From positions 1-64,000 of the forward strand of contig CABMPP010000017.1 in the NCBI GenBank assembly GCA_902388495.1: DNA of 64,000 nt, given 5' to 3'. This document shows positions 40,485 through 49,032 of the stretch, one piece after another. How positions within the stretch are numbered: the first letter of the stretch is position 1; each line of letters begins with the position of its first letter. Source of the DNA: an uncultured Bacteroides sp. GTDB taxonomy: Bacteria; Bacteroidota; Bacteroidia; Bacteroidales; Bacteroidaceae. The notes below the pieces were generated by a model. The model was not told the origin of the DNA and ran no database searches. It saw nothing but the letters and a program-made list of their open reading frames with translations. The position numbers and the translations under genes are program-made.

Positions 40485-42113
40485 TTATACCAGGCAGAGG
40501 TCCGCGTCGGTGTTGTTGCCGAAGGTGCCGCCGTTGAGGCGGAGGATTGCTCTGGTGGAGCCGGTGAGGCGCACCGGATAGCCCCGGCCGTTGCCGGTCA
40601 CTTGCGAGCCTTTTTCCATGATTAAAGTGCCGCTTACGTTGATTCCGGGAGTACGATTTAGCTTGTATGCGTTGTCCGATGCATCCGCCGCCGGCAAAGC
40701 TGCTCCCGTCAGCATGAAGCCTTCGCCCAGCGTCAGTGTACCGGGAATGAAATCGGAAAAGTCCTGGAGCGTTGACACGTCAATAAGCGGCATGTCCGTT
40801 TCCTTGTTCTCACCGTCCACCGTCATGCGGGTGAGTTTGAGCGAGGCGTTGCCGAAGACCATGAAAAGCAACTCCGCAGTGGCGGCGCGGGTGAGGCGGT
40901 AGCCGTTGCCGTTTATTTCGATGTATTGATTGCGGGAAATGTTGATACAGTCCGATGTCGTGCCGGGGAATTCGATGTCGGCGCCGAGGGTGATGCGGGT
41001 GGGGTTGTCGGCGGTTCCGGTGGCGGCTTCGCAGGCGGATTTCAGGGCGGCGTAGGTGGTGATGTAGTTGCCAAGGCCTTCGTTGTCGGCAAGGGTGAGG
41101 CGGATGAGGGTTTGATGGTTTGCGTAAATGTCGGACGCGACGGACCATTGGATGGGGTAGCTGGCCACGGTTCCGGCGGCGCGGACTTCTATACTTTCAT
41201 TGAAGAAGCGGGGCTTGCTGTTGTCCATCCACGGGATGAGGGCGCAGAAGGTGTTGTCGCCGAGGGGGAGGGGGAGGATGTCGCCCTCGGTTACATAATC
41301 AGTCTCTATACCGTTTTTGAGAGTGGCCATGCCACGGATGGGCGCATTCTTTATCACGACGGTGGCGGCGTCGAGGTCGGCCTGCGTCAGGGAGCCGGGA
41401 TGTTCGTCGAGGACGAGTTTCACCACGAGGCGGTGCATGGCGTGGACGAAGCGCAGCTCTATCGGGGTGTCGCTTTGTTGCTGGCCGATGGCGTGTAGGA
41501 AAAGGTAGTCGGCGGCGGCATACTTCCCGGGGGTGGACTGGTCGGTGGGGATGTCGATGGTTTGCGGGTTCAGTTGGCTGAACAGCAGCGCGGGGAAGTA
41601 GGCTGTGAAATCGACCTTGGCGCCGGGGCCGAAGTCTTCCCACGTGAGGTCGGTGAGCCATGCGCCGTCGTGGTAGGTGGCGGGGTGGTCGGTGTCGACG
41701 GTGGTGTCGAAGACGTGGGTGATGATGTTGATGCGGTCGCCTTCCTCGAAGGTGCCGCGGCCGTCGGCGGTGCTGATGAGGGCGCGGGTGGCGGGGGCGG
41801 TTCCGGCGGCATCGGGGCTGATGAGGGCGGGGTGGGCGGAGCCGTCGGGGTTGTCGGCGGGGGCGGAACTGTCGGGGTTGTCGGCGTGGGCGAAGCCATC
41901 GGGGTTGTCGGCGTCGGCGAAGTGGCCGATGGTAGAGGTGAAGCGGATGGTGCCGGGGTCGCCGGGGGCGGGATGGCGGTTGTCGGCGGGGTCGTCGTCG
42001 GCGGAGCAGGCGGCGAGGGCGGCGACAAGCAGGAGCAGCAGGCAGGCGGCGGGGATGACTGCGGAGGTGAACGCCGCGCGGAACAAGGTTGGTAGGGATG
42101 GATTGGGTTTCAT
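40485..42113 (-). CDS. Fimbrillin-family lipoprotein with C-terminal beta-helix, probably truncated (542 aa)
   Basis: A lipoprotein signal ends at Cys36 (LLLVAALAACSADDD). The Mfa-like fimbrillin domain follows, and Arg110 in 'ATRALISTAD' matches the place where trypsin-like proteases cut fimbrillins to let strand exchange occur. The region after about residue 360 is a right-handed-helix-like repeat domain (YIEINGNGYRLTRAA; LKLTRMTVDG) homologous to the C-terminus of the 865-residue protein. It ends at 'GTFGNNTDADLCLV', about 85 residues earlier than its paralogue. Residues 66-94 are 9-residue repeats of the type ADNPDGSAH. Surface fimbria subunit or tip is the likely role. Confidence 0.85.
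   Translation of the reverse strand: MKPNPSLPTLFRAAFTSAVIPAACLLLLLVAALAACSADDDPADNRHPAPGDPGTIRFTSTIGHFADADNPDGFAHADNPDSSAPADNPDGSAHPALISPDAAGTAPATRALISTADGRGTFEEGDRINIITHVFDTTVDTDHPATYHDGAWLTDLTWEDFGPGAKVDFTAYFPALLFSQLNPQTIDIPTDQSTPGKYAAADYLFLHAIGQQQSDTPIELRFVHAMHRLVVKLVLDEHPGSLTQADLDAATVVIKNAPIRGMATLKNGIETDYVTEGDILPLPLGDNTFCALIPWMDNSKPRFFNESIEVRAAGTVASYPIQWSVASDIYANHQTLIRLTLADNEGLGNYITTYAALKSACEAATGTADNPTRITLGADIEFPGTTSDCINISRNQYIEINGNGYRLTRAATAELLFMVFGNASLKLTRMTVDGENKETDMPLIDVSTLQDFSDFIPGTLTLGEGFMLTGAALPAADASDNAYKLNRTPGINVSGTLIMEKGSQVTGNGRGYPVRLTGSTRAILRLNGGTFGNNTDADLCLV
41836..41916. repeat. Three 27-bp tandem repeats in a fimbrillin gene
   Basis: Units start at 41836, 41863 and 41890 with the core GTCGGGGTTGTCGGCG. 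They code for 9-residue repeats near the mature N-terminus, in frame, so copy number could vary without frameshift. Confidence 0.75.
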
Positions 42114-42166
42114 ATTGTTAATGTTTTAAAGGGTTGATAATGGGATTGTAGGGGGGAGTATCTCCA

Positions 42167-42348
42167 GCTCCTCCGCCTGAACCAACGGTCGGCGAAGCCA
42201 AAGGGGAGGTGGCGCGAAGCGACGGAGGGGTTTCACGTGCCGCAAGGTCTCTTGTGCCGCAGGGGTATCTCACAAACGGAGAGTTACTCTTGCCTTGTGT
42301 GAGACCCCCTCCCCCCTTCGGGGTACTCCCCCTTTCAGGCGGGAGAGC
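42167..42348. repeat. Dispersed hairpin repeat, copy 1
   Basis: One arm begins CTCCGCCTGAACCAACGG and the other ends CTCCCCCTTTCAGGCGGGAG. The arms are inverted copies, separated by a variable middle that includes the direct block GCCGCAGGGGTATCTCACA. It fills the space between the fimbrillin gene and copy 2. It codes for nothing convincing. Confidence 0.8.
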
Positions 42349-42387
42349 TGAAGATAGTCTCGACTGCGGGCTTCCGAAGTATCTCAA

Positions 42388-42549
42388 GCTCCTCCGCCTG
42401 AAAGGGGAGGTGGCGCGAAGCGACGGAGGGGTTTCACGTGCCGCAAGGTCTCTTGTGCCGCAGGGGTATCTCACAAACGGAGAGTTACTCTTGCCTTGTG
42501 TGAGACCCCCTCCCCCCTTCGGGGTACTCCCCCTTTCAGGCGGGAGAGC
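42388..42549. repeat. Dispersed hairpin repeat, copy 2
   Basis: Nearly identical to copy 1 over its last 140 bases, with the same orientation, and ending just before the DUF6261 stop codon. The tandem pair with copy 1 suggests duplication. Confidence 0.8.
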
Positions 42550-42554
42550 CGGGG

Positions 42555-43337
42555 TTACTCCGGCTTGCGGGCTCCGTTGTCTGCCTCTGCCTTCGTCGTC
42601 GTCGTGCGCGCGGCGGCGTGGAGCTGGGCGATGCGCTGGTTGTAGGCCGCGTCGGTGTCGGCAATGAGCTTGTTGAGGGCGGTGACGAACGCGGCGGTCT
42701 CGGCCGTGGGGGTGACGACGCTGGTGGCGAAGGCGCGGGTGGCGATTTCGTCGTACTGCGGGTCGGTCTCGGTGCGGACGGTCTTGGCGGCGTCCAGCCG
42801 GGAGGCGGACTGGGAGGCGGCGCGGGCGTCGAGCAGGGCGGCGTAGTCGGAGGTGACCGAGTCGAGCTGTTCGATGACGGGCGCGAGGCCGAGGGTCTTG
42901 ACGTGGGCGGCGAGGGCGGGTTTGGCGAGGTCGACGAGCAGTCCGCGCATGGCTTGCACCTGCTGGCCCTGCGGGAGGGTCTGGCAGCCGATGTAGGGGC
43001 GGGTGGCGTTGTAGAGGGTGGTGGCGGCGGTGCGCTGGGCGGTGATGGGCGACGACTTTCCGGTGCGGAAGGCGGCCATGAGGTAGACGATGAGGTCGTC
43101 GGCCTGCTTGTCGACTTCGGCTATCTGCGCGGTTTCGTCGCTGATGCGGCTTTGGGCGACGATGTCCGTCAGGCGGTCGATGTTGGCGCTGAAGGCGTCG
43201 GTGAGGGCCGTGGTGAGGCCGAGCTTTTCGGGGGTGGCGACGGTGACGAGGTCGGCCACGCGCTGCATGAAGAAGGTGTACTCTGCGTTGTTGAGTTTGG
43301 CGACGCGCAGGTCGCTGATTTTGGTGTAAGTTGCCAT
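42555..43337 (-). CDS. DUF6261 family protein, copy 1 (260 aa)
   Basis: The 260-residue protein starts MATYTKISDLRVAKLNNAEY and is almost entirely helical. It is about 65-70% identical by eye to the paralogue at 57676-58446, with blocks such as 'LTDIVAQSRISDETAQIAEV' and 'ARPYIGCQTLPQGQQVQAMR'-like text conserved. The family is known from Bacteroidales but has no assigned function. There is no signal peptide, so it is cytoplasmic, unlike its fimbrial neighbours. The C-terminus is charged (TTTTKAEADNGARKPE). Confidence 0.85.
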   Translation of the reverse strand: MATYTKISDLRVAKLNNAEYTFFMQRVADLVTVATPEKLGLTTALTDAFSANIDRLTDIVAQSRISDETAQIAEVDKQADDLIVYLMAAFRTGKSSPITAQRTAATTLYNATRPYIGCQTLPQGQQVQAMRGLLVDLAKPALAAHVKTLGLAPVIEQLDSVTSDYAALLDARAASQSASRLDAAKTVRTETDPQYDEIATRAFATSVVTPTAETAAFVTALNKLIADTDAAYNQRIAQLHAAARTTTTKAEADNGARKPE

Positions 43338-43473
43338 GATGGTAGGGTTTTAAATGTTATTATTAATGTTATAATTGTTTGTTACTATTGGGTTATTGTT
43401 GTTGTCTGCCTCGGGGGTAGCTCCGGTCCTCCGCCGGAGATAGTCTCGACTGCGGGCTTCCGAAGTGTCTCAA

Positions 43474-43618
43474 GCTCCTCCGCCTGAAAGGGGAGGTGGC
43501 GCGAAGCGACGGAGGGGTCTCTCGTGCCGCAGGGGTATCTCACAAACAGGGAGTTACCCTCGCCTTGTGTAAGACCCCCTCCCCCCTTCGGGGTACTCCC
43601 CCTTTCAGGCGGGAGAGT
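43474..43618. repeat. Dispersed hairpin repeat, copy 3
   Basis: Same arms and orientation as copy 1, with the text GGAGGTGGCGCGAAGCGACG after the left arm and CTTTCAGGCGGGAG at the right arm. It lies upstream of the DUF6261 gene. Confidence 0.8.
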
Positions 43619-43651
43619 TGGAGATAGTCTCGACTGCGCGGAAGTATCTCA

Positions 43652-43832
43652 AGCTCCTCCGCCTGAACCAACGGTCGGCGAAGCCAAAGGGGAGGTGGCC
43701 GGAGGCCGGAGGGGTTTCCCATTCCGCAGGGGTATCTCGTGCCGCAGGGGTATCTCACAAACGGAGAGTTACTCTTGCCTTGTGTGAGACCCCCTCCCCC
43801 CTTCGGGGTACTCCCCCTTTCAGGCGGGAGAG
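43652..43832. repeat. Dispersed hairpin repeat, copy 4
   Basis: Same family and orientation as copy 1, with the AACCAACGGTCGGCGAAGCC insertion after the left arm and a GCCGGAGGCCGGAGGGG middle. It borders the 42-bp minisatellite. Confidence 0.8.
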
Positions 43833-43899
43833 TTGGAGATAGTCTTGACTGCGGGCTTCCGAAGTGTCGGGAAATGGGATTTCAAGTTGAAATGCGGCT

Positions 43900-44176
43900 T
43901 TCCGACTGTCCGGAAGTGCCGGCACGGTTTGAAATCCCGTTTTCCAGGTGTCCGAAGCCGCCGGATGAAATCCTGCGCAGGGTTTCGGGGCGGCGGAAAC
44001 CGCCGGCACGGTTTGAAATCCCGCTTTCCAGCTGTCCGAAGCCGCCGGATGAAATCCTGCGCAGGGTTTCCGGCCGTCCGGAGGTGCCGGCACAGGTTGA
44101 AATCCCGTTTTCGGGGTGTCCGAAGGTGCCGGATGAATTCCTGTGCGGGGGTTCCGACTGTCCGAAGGCCCCGTTG
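43900..44176. repeat. 42-bp minisatellite, about 6.6 units
   Basis: Units begin at 43900 and every 42 bases after that, each opening TTCC or TTCG followed by a GTCCG core. Odd and even units alternate between two versions, giving an 84-base higher order. It ends about 35 bases before the stop of the 865-residue fimbrillin gene. Confidence 0.85.
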
Positions 44177-44210
44177 TCAGGGGTATCTCCGGCTCCCTCT
44201 CCTCCGCTGC

Positions 44211-46808
44211 CTACGGCGTGGCGACGAGTTTGATGGTCTTCCTGTCCGTCGAGAGCTGGAGGGCGAAGCCGGTGCCCACGACGGCTCCGCCACAGATTCC
44301 TACCCACTTCAGGTTGAAGCGCGAGAAGTCGGCGTCGGTGAAGGCGGTGTAGCTGCCTCCCACGGTGATGACGCTTTCGGCGCCTGAAGTGACGGTATTC
44401 CACTTATCCGCATAGTTGTCAAGGAACATATCGAATGCAGAGCCGGCCGGGAGGGCGTTGTCCACCGTCACGGTAGCCTTGCCTTGCAGTGCCCCGCCAA
44501 GAGTCAGATAAGCATCAAGATAGAGGCTGTACCCGGTGTTCCCGCTGATTTTTCCACCTTTCAGGTGCAGCGTCCCCTCCGCATCGATACGTACCGCTGA
44601 GCCGTTTCCGTTGCCGGTGATTTCGGCGCCGTCCTCCATAACGAGCGTGCCGTAAACCCAGATTCCGTTTGCATTAATTCCATTGGTAGCTTGTTGCGCC
44701 CCTGTCAGCCGGAAGCCGCTGCCCAGCGTCAGCTCTCCGGTGTAGTTGCCGCTTTCCCCGACCGTGATAAGCTCATTGCCATCCTTCTTCTGCCCGTCCA
44801 TCGTGAGGCGAGAGAGGCGGAGGGAGGCGCCGTTCTTCACCTGGAAGATGGGCTTGGTGCCCTCGCGCATCAGCTTGTGCCCGTCGGCGCCGCCGTCTAT
44901 TTCGATGTACTGTTTGCCATCGAGGATGTAGGTGGCATCTGCGGAGGTCGGTTCGGGCACGGTGATGTCCGCCGTGAGGAGGATGCGCGTGGGCTTACCG
45001 GCGTTGGTGCTTGCCTTTTCGAGCGCTGCCTTCAGCTCATCGGCAGTGGCGGCCTTGCGGGCGAGGCGGATGGCGCCGTCGGCGGGGTCGATGACGAAGG
45101 CGTAGTCATCGGCGCGGCCGGAGGCGCCGAGGCTGCTCTCGCCGGGCTTACGTATGGTCGAGTTTTCCTGGATAACCAGCCGCGCGGCATCGTCGGCGGT
45201 GAAGGCGCCTGCCGTGGGGGTGATGGCGAAGTCGGCTTCCGGGATACGCTGCAAACCCAAGTGGACGCGCTTTCCCATGCCGGGACGGAGGCGGATGGAG
45301 GCGTTAGTCTGTATACTGATGTAATCCCCGTCGGACGCAAAGGTGAAATCGTTCAGCACGAGCGTTCCGGTAATTCCGCGTGTATTGGCTACTGCTATCC
45401 ACGGTACACTGAAGCCGGCAGCGGTGCCTGTAAACGTGGCGCCGTCGAGGGTCAGCGTGCCGCCGCCAAAGTTTATCGGTGACAATGTGCCATTGCTGGT
45501 GACTTTTACCCCGTCGCCCAATGTCCAATCGGCGCCGTCATTGCAATAGAACCAGCTGCTACCAGCTTCATCGGCAAGCGTGACGCGGGTCAGCTTCAGC
45601 GATGATGCGCCGGAGGATAAAATCTTGACCGACACGCCCGCGTCCGTGCGCCTCACGGCATAGCGGCCGTCGCCGTCCAGCGCCTTATAGCCTTTCGCCT
45701 GTATCTCCACGCTGCCGCCGTTCGCAGCCTTTACCGCCTCGTTGGTGAGCACGATGTCGGCGCCCAGCAGGTAGCGCATGGGGGTGCTGACGCCGCCCCC
45801 GTCGGCGGTGAGGGCGGCTACGAACTCTTCAACGGTGCTGATGAGCCTGGCGCCTTGGGCGAGGTCCACGCTGCCGTCGATGTTGCCCTGGTTTCCCCAT
45901 GCGGCGATGTCGCCGGAGGTGAGTTCCACCGTGTGCTTGCCTATCAGGGTGAGGTTGAGGGTGAGACGGTAGCCGCTTCGAAGCTCGGTAAGCGGAGTGC
46001 TGCCGGTGAGCGTGGCGGGTACCTTATATATATAGACGTCGTTGCCCAGCCGGATTTGGAGCCAGTCGGCGCCGGTGGTCACTGCCTGCGGGGCGACGAT
46101 GAGCGAGGTGTACCATTGCCCGGCCGGTGTCTGCATCATCGTCCCGGCGGGGTAAGGCGTGTTGCCGGATGCGGCGGCGGGGTCCACGTTGCCCGTTGTC
46201 AGGTCCAGGCGGGCGGTGCTCTTCATGCCTTGCAGCGTCACTTGGGCGGTGGCCAGGTCGGCGGGGGTGACTCCCGTGCCTGCGGTGAGGTTGATGCGGA
46301 GGGAGTGCATGCGGTGCTCGAAGCTGAACGTGAGGGGGTGGTCGGCGGTGTTCGTGGCGCGGTTGCCGGTGGCGCTGGCGGTGAGGAGGTCGGCATCGCC
46401 GGGAGCGACGGTTGCGGCTGCTGCCACGTCGAAGTCGTACGCTGCGGGGTCGGCCACGGAGGCCTGGCGGGGGTAGTGGGCCAGGAAGGTGACGTCGTCC
46501 GTGCGGCTCAGGTCTTCCCAGTAGAGGATGGTGGTGCCGTAGGTGTACTCCAGGTTGTCGTTCACTATTTTGCCGTCGGCGAGGGTGTGCATGCCCCACG
46601 TGTCGCCGTCGGCGAAAGTGCCTTTTCCGGTATCGTCGATGACGGCGCGCGTGGCGGTGGTGCCGGCGATGGATGCGGTGAGGTGGACGGCGCCTTCGGG
46701 GAGGATTGCGCCCTTCGGCAGGTCGTCGCTTTCGCTGGTGCAGGATGCGAGTGCCGCAAGTGCAAGCGTGGCAAGCAGGGCGGCGGAGGTTGATTTTAGT
46801 CGGTTCAT
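44211..46808 (-). CDS. Large fimbrillin-family lipoprotein with beta-helix repeats (865 aa)
   Basis: A lipoprotein signal ends at Cys23 (LALAALASCTSESDD). The fimbrillin domain covers residues 35-320 with a candidate protease site at Arg54 (TTATRAVIDD). From 330 on, two parallel-beta-helix-like modules follow, each opening with an 'ALEKAS...PTRILLTADI' or 'EEFVAALTADGG...MRYLLGADI' block and then 'SLKLTRVTL' or 'SLRLSRLTMDG'. The C-terminus (FNLKWVGICGGAVVGTGFAL) is complete, unlike that of the 542-residue paralogue. It is probably an accessory or tip subunit that exposes the helix as adhesin. Confidence 0.85.
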   Translation of the reverse strand: MNRLKSTSAALLATLALAALASCTSESDDLPKGAILPEGAVHLTASIAGTTATRAVIDDTGKGTFADGDTWGMHTLADGKIVNDNLEYTYGTTILYWEDLSRTDDVTFLAHYPRQASVADPAAYDFDVAAAATVAPGDADLLTASATGNRATNTADHPLTFSFEHRMHSLRINLTAGTGVTPADLATAQVTLQGMKSTARLDLTTGNVDPAAASGNTPYPAGTMMQTPAGQWYTSLIVAPQAVTTGADWLQIRLGNDVYIYKVPATLTGSTPLTELRSGYRLTLNLTLIGKHTVELTSGDIAAWGNQGNIDGSVDLAQGARLISTVEEFVAALTADGGGVSTPMRYLLGADIVLTNEAVKAANGGSVEIQAKGYKALDGDGRYAVRRTDAGVSVKILSSGASSLKLTRVTLADEAGSSWFYCNDGADWTLGDGVKVTSNGTLSPINFGGGTLTLDGATFTGTAAGFSVPWIAVANTRGITGTLVLNDFTFASDGDYISIQTNASIRLRPGMGKRVHLGLQRIPEADFAITPTAGAFTADDAARLVIQENSTIRKPGESSLGASGRADDYAFVIDPADGAIRLARKAATADELKAALEKASTNAGKPTRILLTADITVPEPTSADATYILDGKQYIEIDGGADGHKLMREGTKPIFQVKNGASLRLSRLTMDGQKKDGNELITVGESGNYTGELTLGSGFRLTGAQQATNGINANGIWVYGTLVMEDGAEITGNGNGSAVRIDAEGTLHLKGGKISGNTGYSLYLDAYLTLGGALQGKATVTVDNALPAGSAFDMFLDNYADKWNTVTSGAESVITVGGSYTAFTDADFSRFNLKWVGICGGAVVGTGFALQLSTDRKTIKLVATP

Positions 46809-46872
46809 ATCGTTACTGTTAGTAAGGGTTATTATTCATTTCGGGTTATTATATATATAAGGTGTATCTCCG

Positions 46873-46998
46873 GCTCCTCCGCCTGAAAGGGGAGGTGGCG
46901 CGAAGCGACGGAGGGGTTTTCCACAAAGGGGAGTTACTTTTGCCTTGTGTGAAACCCCCTCCCCCCTCCGGGGTACTCCCCCTTTCAGGCGGGAGAGC
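46873..46998. repeat. Dispersed hairpin repeat, copy 5
   Basis: Shorter copy in the same orientation: left arm, then a 40-base middle with CCACAAAGGGGAGTTAC, then right arm ending GGCGGGAGAG. It lies between two fimbrillin genes. Confidence 0.8.
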
Positions 46999-47042
46999 TG
47001 GGTTACTTCTGCTGTCGGGCTCCGTTGTCGGGACTATCTCCG

Positions 47043-47095
47043 GCTCCTCCCCTAAGTTAGGGGAGGTGGCGACGGAGGCGACGGAGGAGTGTGTT
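47043..47095. repeat. Dispersed repeat, variant copy 6
   Basis: A variant family member: CTCCTCCCCTAAGTTAGGGG, then GGTGGCGACGGAGGCGACGG. It has a shorter hairpin with TAAGTTA at its centre. It reads as the half-copy also seen at 61998. Confidence 0.7.
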
Positions 47096-47103
47096 CTCCC
47101 GGG

Positions 47104-48018
47104 TCACTCAATCTCCGCATCATCCTCTACTTCTCCCTGCTTGCCCCACGGCTGGATGGAAGCGTTGGACACCTCGATGCCCGACTTTGAGAGGCGGATG
47201 GTGTATTCCGTCACTTTACAGGCCTCGAAGGTCTTGTCCGGGGCCAGGGTGTAGGTGTGGGTGGTGGTCGATGCGTCGGCCATCACGAAGGTGAGCACGC
47301 GTCCCGCGGCGCCGTCCTGCGGCAGGAGGATGGCGGAAGCTGTCTGTCCGTCGGCGGCGGTGACGAGGGTGAAGGTCTTCGTGGCAGGGTTGGCGGTCGC
47401 GTCGGCGGTCAGAGCGTCGGTCAGCACGTTGTAGTCGGCCTTGTAGGGCTGGTTGCTCAGGGTGATGGAGAGGCCTTTCAGGTCGGCGGTGGTGAATCCG
47501 TCTCCGGCCTTCACTTTCACGAAGATGCGGCTCAGGCGGTGATGGAAGTCCAGTTCCACGGTCGGTTTCGACTTGTCGCGGCCGGTGACGTTGTCGCTAC
47601 GCATCAGGTCGATGGCGGCGGGGTCGGTCTGGTCGCTGAGGTCCACCGGGCAGAGGTCTCCGGTCAGCGTGGCGTAGGGGTAGTAGGCCACGAAGTCCAC
47701 CTTGGCGCCTGCCTTGGTGGGGAAGTAGATGGTCTGCGCGTCATCCGCCGGGTCGAAGCGTCCGATGCTGGAGGCGGTGATGTGGTGGCGGTTGGCGGCA
47801 CCTTCGGCTACGTTCTTCGTTCCGGCCTCCAGCATGTAGATGCCGATGGCGTCCTTCGCCTCCCACTCGTCGTTCGTGGAGCGGGTGGCGCTGATTCCGG
47901 CGGTGAAGCGGGCGGCTACGGGGGTGTTGTCTACGGGTTGTTGTACAGTGTCGTCACTGCCGCAAGCGGCGAAAAGGGTGGCAGCAAGGGCTGCGGTGAG
48001 GATTAAATTTGCTTTCAT
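47104..48018 (-). CDS. Fimbrillin-family lipoprotein (304 aa)
   Basis: The lipoprotein signal ends at Cys19 (LAATLFAACGSDD). The fimbrillin domain follows with Arg46 in 'SATRSTNDEW', the likely proteolytic site. Domain text such as 'TIYFPTKAGAKVDFVAYYPYATL' and 'ELDFHHRLSRIFVKVKAGDG' is typical of Mfa-like subunits. It ends with 'ASIQPWGKQGEVEDDAEIE'. It is 57 bases after the DUF5119 gene and in the same transcript. It is likely a structural or anchor fimbrillin of the 40-50 kb locus. Confidence 0.88.
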   Translation of the reverse strand: MKANLILTAALAATLFAACGSDDTVQQPVDNTPVAARFTAGISATRSTNDEWEAKDAIGIYMLEAGTKNVAEGAANRHHITASSIGRFDPADDAQTIYFPTKAGAKVDFVAYYPYATLTGDLCPVDLSDQTDPAAIDLMRSDNVTGRDKSKPTVELDFHHRLSRIFVKVKAGDGFTTADLKGLSITLSNQPYKADYNVLTDALTADATANPATKTFTLVTAADGQTASAILLPQDGAAGRVLTFVMADASTTTHTYTLAPDKTFEACKVTEYTIRLSKSGIEVSNASIQPWGKQGEVEDDAEIE

Positions 48019-48075
48019 AATTACATTAATTAATTGTTGGTTTATATCATTCTTGCTTGGTATCGCGTGTCATCT

Positions 48076-49020
48076 TCATTGCAAATCGGCGTCTCCGGTT
48101 ACATTCTCCTGTAACTCCCACGCCCGGATGGTGGCGTTGAAGCCGGAGCTTGTAGGGGTTTCCACCACTTTTCCGCCCAGCGCGAGGGGGTGAATCTTGT
48201 CGGCATTGAATCCGGCGAGGGCCTTCGTCAGGTCGCTTCCCTCGTTGCCGTCGGCGTCGGTCAGCGGCACGGGTCGCGGGTTGTCATCCTCGAAGAAGAC
48301 GGTGGCGTGCAACGTCTGCCGGGTGCCTGCCACGCCGAGCAGTCGCACGGTGGCGGCCCATTTTCCGGCATTGTCTCCGTCGGTCACCCTCGCGAAGGAG
48401 AGTGCCACGTTCGCCGGTTCGGTGAGCTTTTCGGTATAGATGTCCATCATGGAGGCGACGCCGGAGAGGTAGCCCTCGATGCGCTTTATCCTGTCCAGCG
48501 CACCGCCCTTGGGCTCGATGAAGAGCGTGAGTTGGCGCACTTGTTGACGCATCATCGCGGAGACTTGGTGGTCGGTGTCGGCCATCACATCCAGCCACAA
48601 GGTGGAGGAGAAGAGCCAACCGGGCATGGGCTGGATGAAGCGCTCGTCGATGCCCTCAGGCGGCATGGCCGGCTCCACGAGGAGCGCATCGCCCATCAGC
48701 CCCACGTGCTGCGGCAGGTTGTAAATGCGGATGCGATATTCGCCCGGCTCGAAGAGGTTGTCGAGCGTAAGCGCAGTTTCGGTAGCCGTTTCTGTGTATG
48801 GACCCACCGTGATGGTGTAACTGTCCGGGATGCCGACTCCGTCGGTCCGGTGCGTCCAGTCGGTTGTCAGGATAATCTGTCCCTGTTCGGGGTGCGCGGT
48901 GTTGTAGATGGGGTCTTTCACATCGCAAGCCGAAAGCAGTAGCACCGCGCCCATGTAGAGGACGGCGGCGGTCTTTCTTTGCTTTCTCTTAATCGTAATG
49001 TTCGTTCTCATATATCGCAT
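48076..49020 (-). CDS. DUF5119, FimB/Mfa2-like lipoprotein, copy 1 (314 aa)
   Basis: A signal with lipobox ends in 'AVLLLSACDVKDPIYN'. The DUF5119 pattern is clear: 'GQIILTTDWTHRTDGVGIPDS', 'RQQVRQLTLFIEPKGGALDRI', 'VRLLGVAGTRQTLHATVFFED'. The family is related to the FimB/Mfa2 anchors that limit fimbria length and hold the shaft on the outer membrane. It is 12 bases after the DUF3575 gene. A paralogue lies at 56238-57275. Confidence 0.85.
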   Translation of the reverse strand: MRYMRTNITIKRKQRKTAAVLYMGAVLLLSACDVKDPIYNTAHPEQGQIILTTDWTHRTDGVGIPDSYTITVGPYTETATETALTLDNLFEPGEYRIRIYNLPQHVGLMGDALLVEPAMPPEGIDERFIQPMPGWLFSSTLWLDVMADTDHQVSAMMRQQVRQLTLFIEPKGGALDRIKRIEGYLSGVASMMDIYTEKLTEPANVALSFARVTDGDNAGKWAATVRLLGVAGTRQTLHATVFFEDDNPRPVPLTDADGNEGSDLTKALAGFNADKIHPLALGGKVVETPTSSGFNATIRAWELQENVTGDADLQ

Positions 49021-49032
49021 TTTTTTGTTGTC

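Noticed and set aside
43900..44176. CRISPR array
   Set aside because: The 42-bp units are contiguous and diverged, with no unique spacers of constant length and no cas genes nearby.
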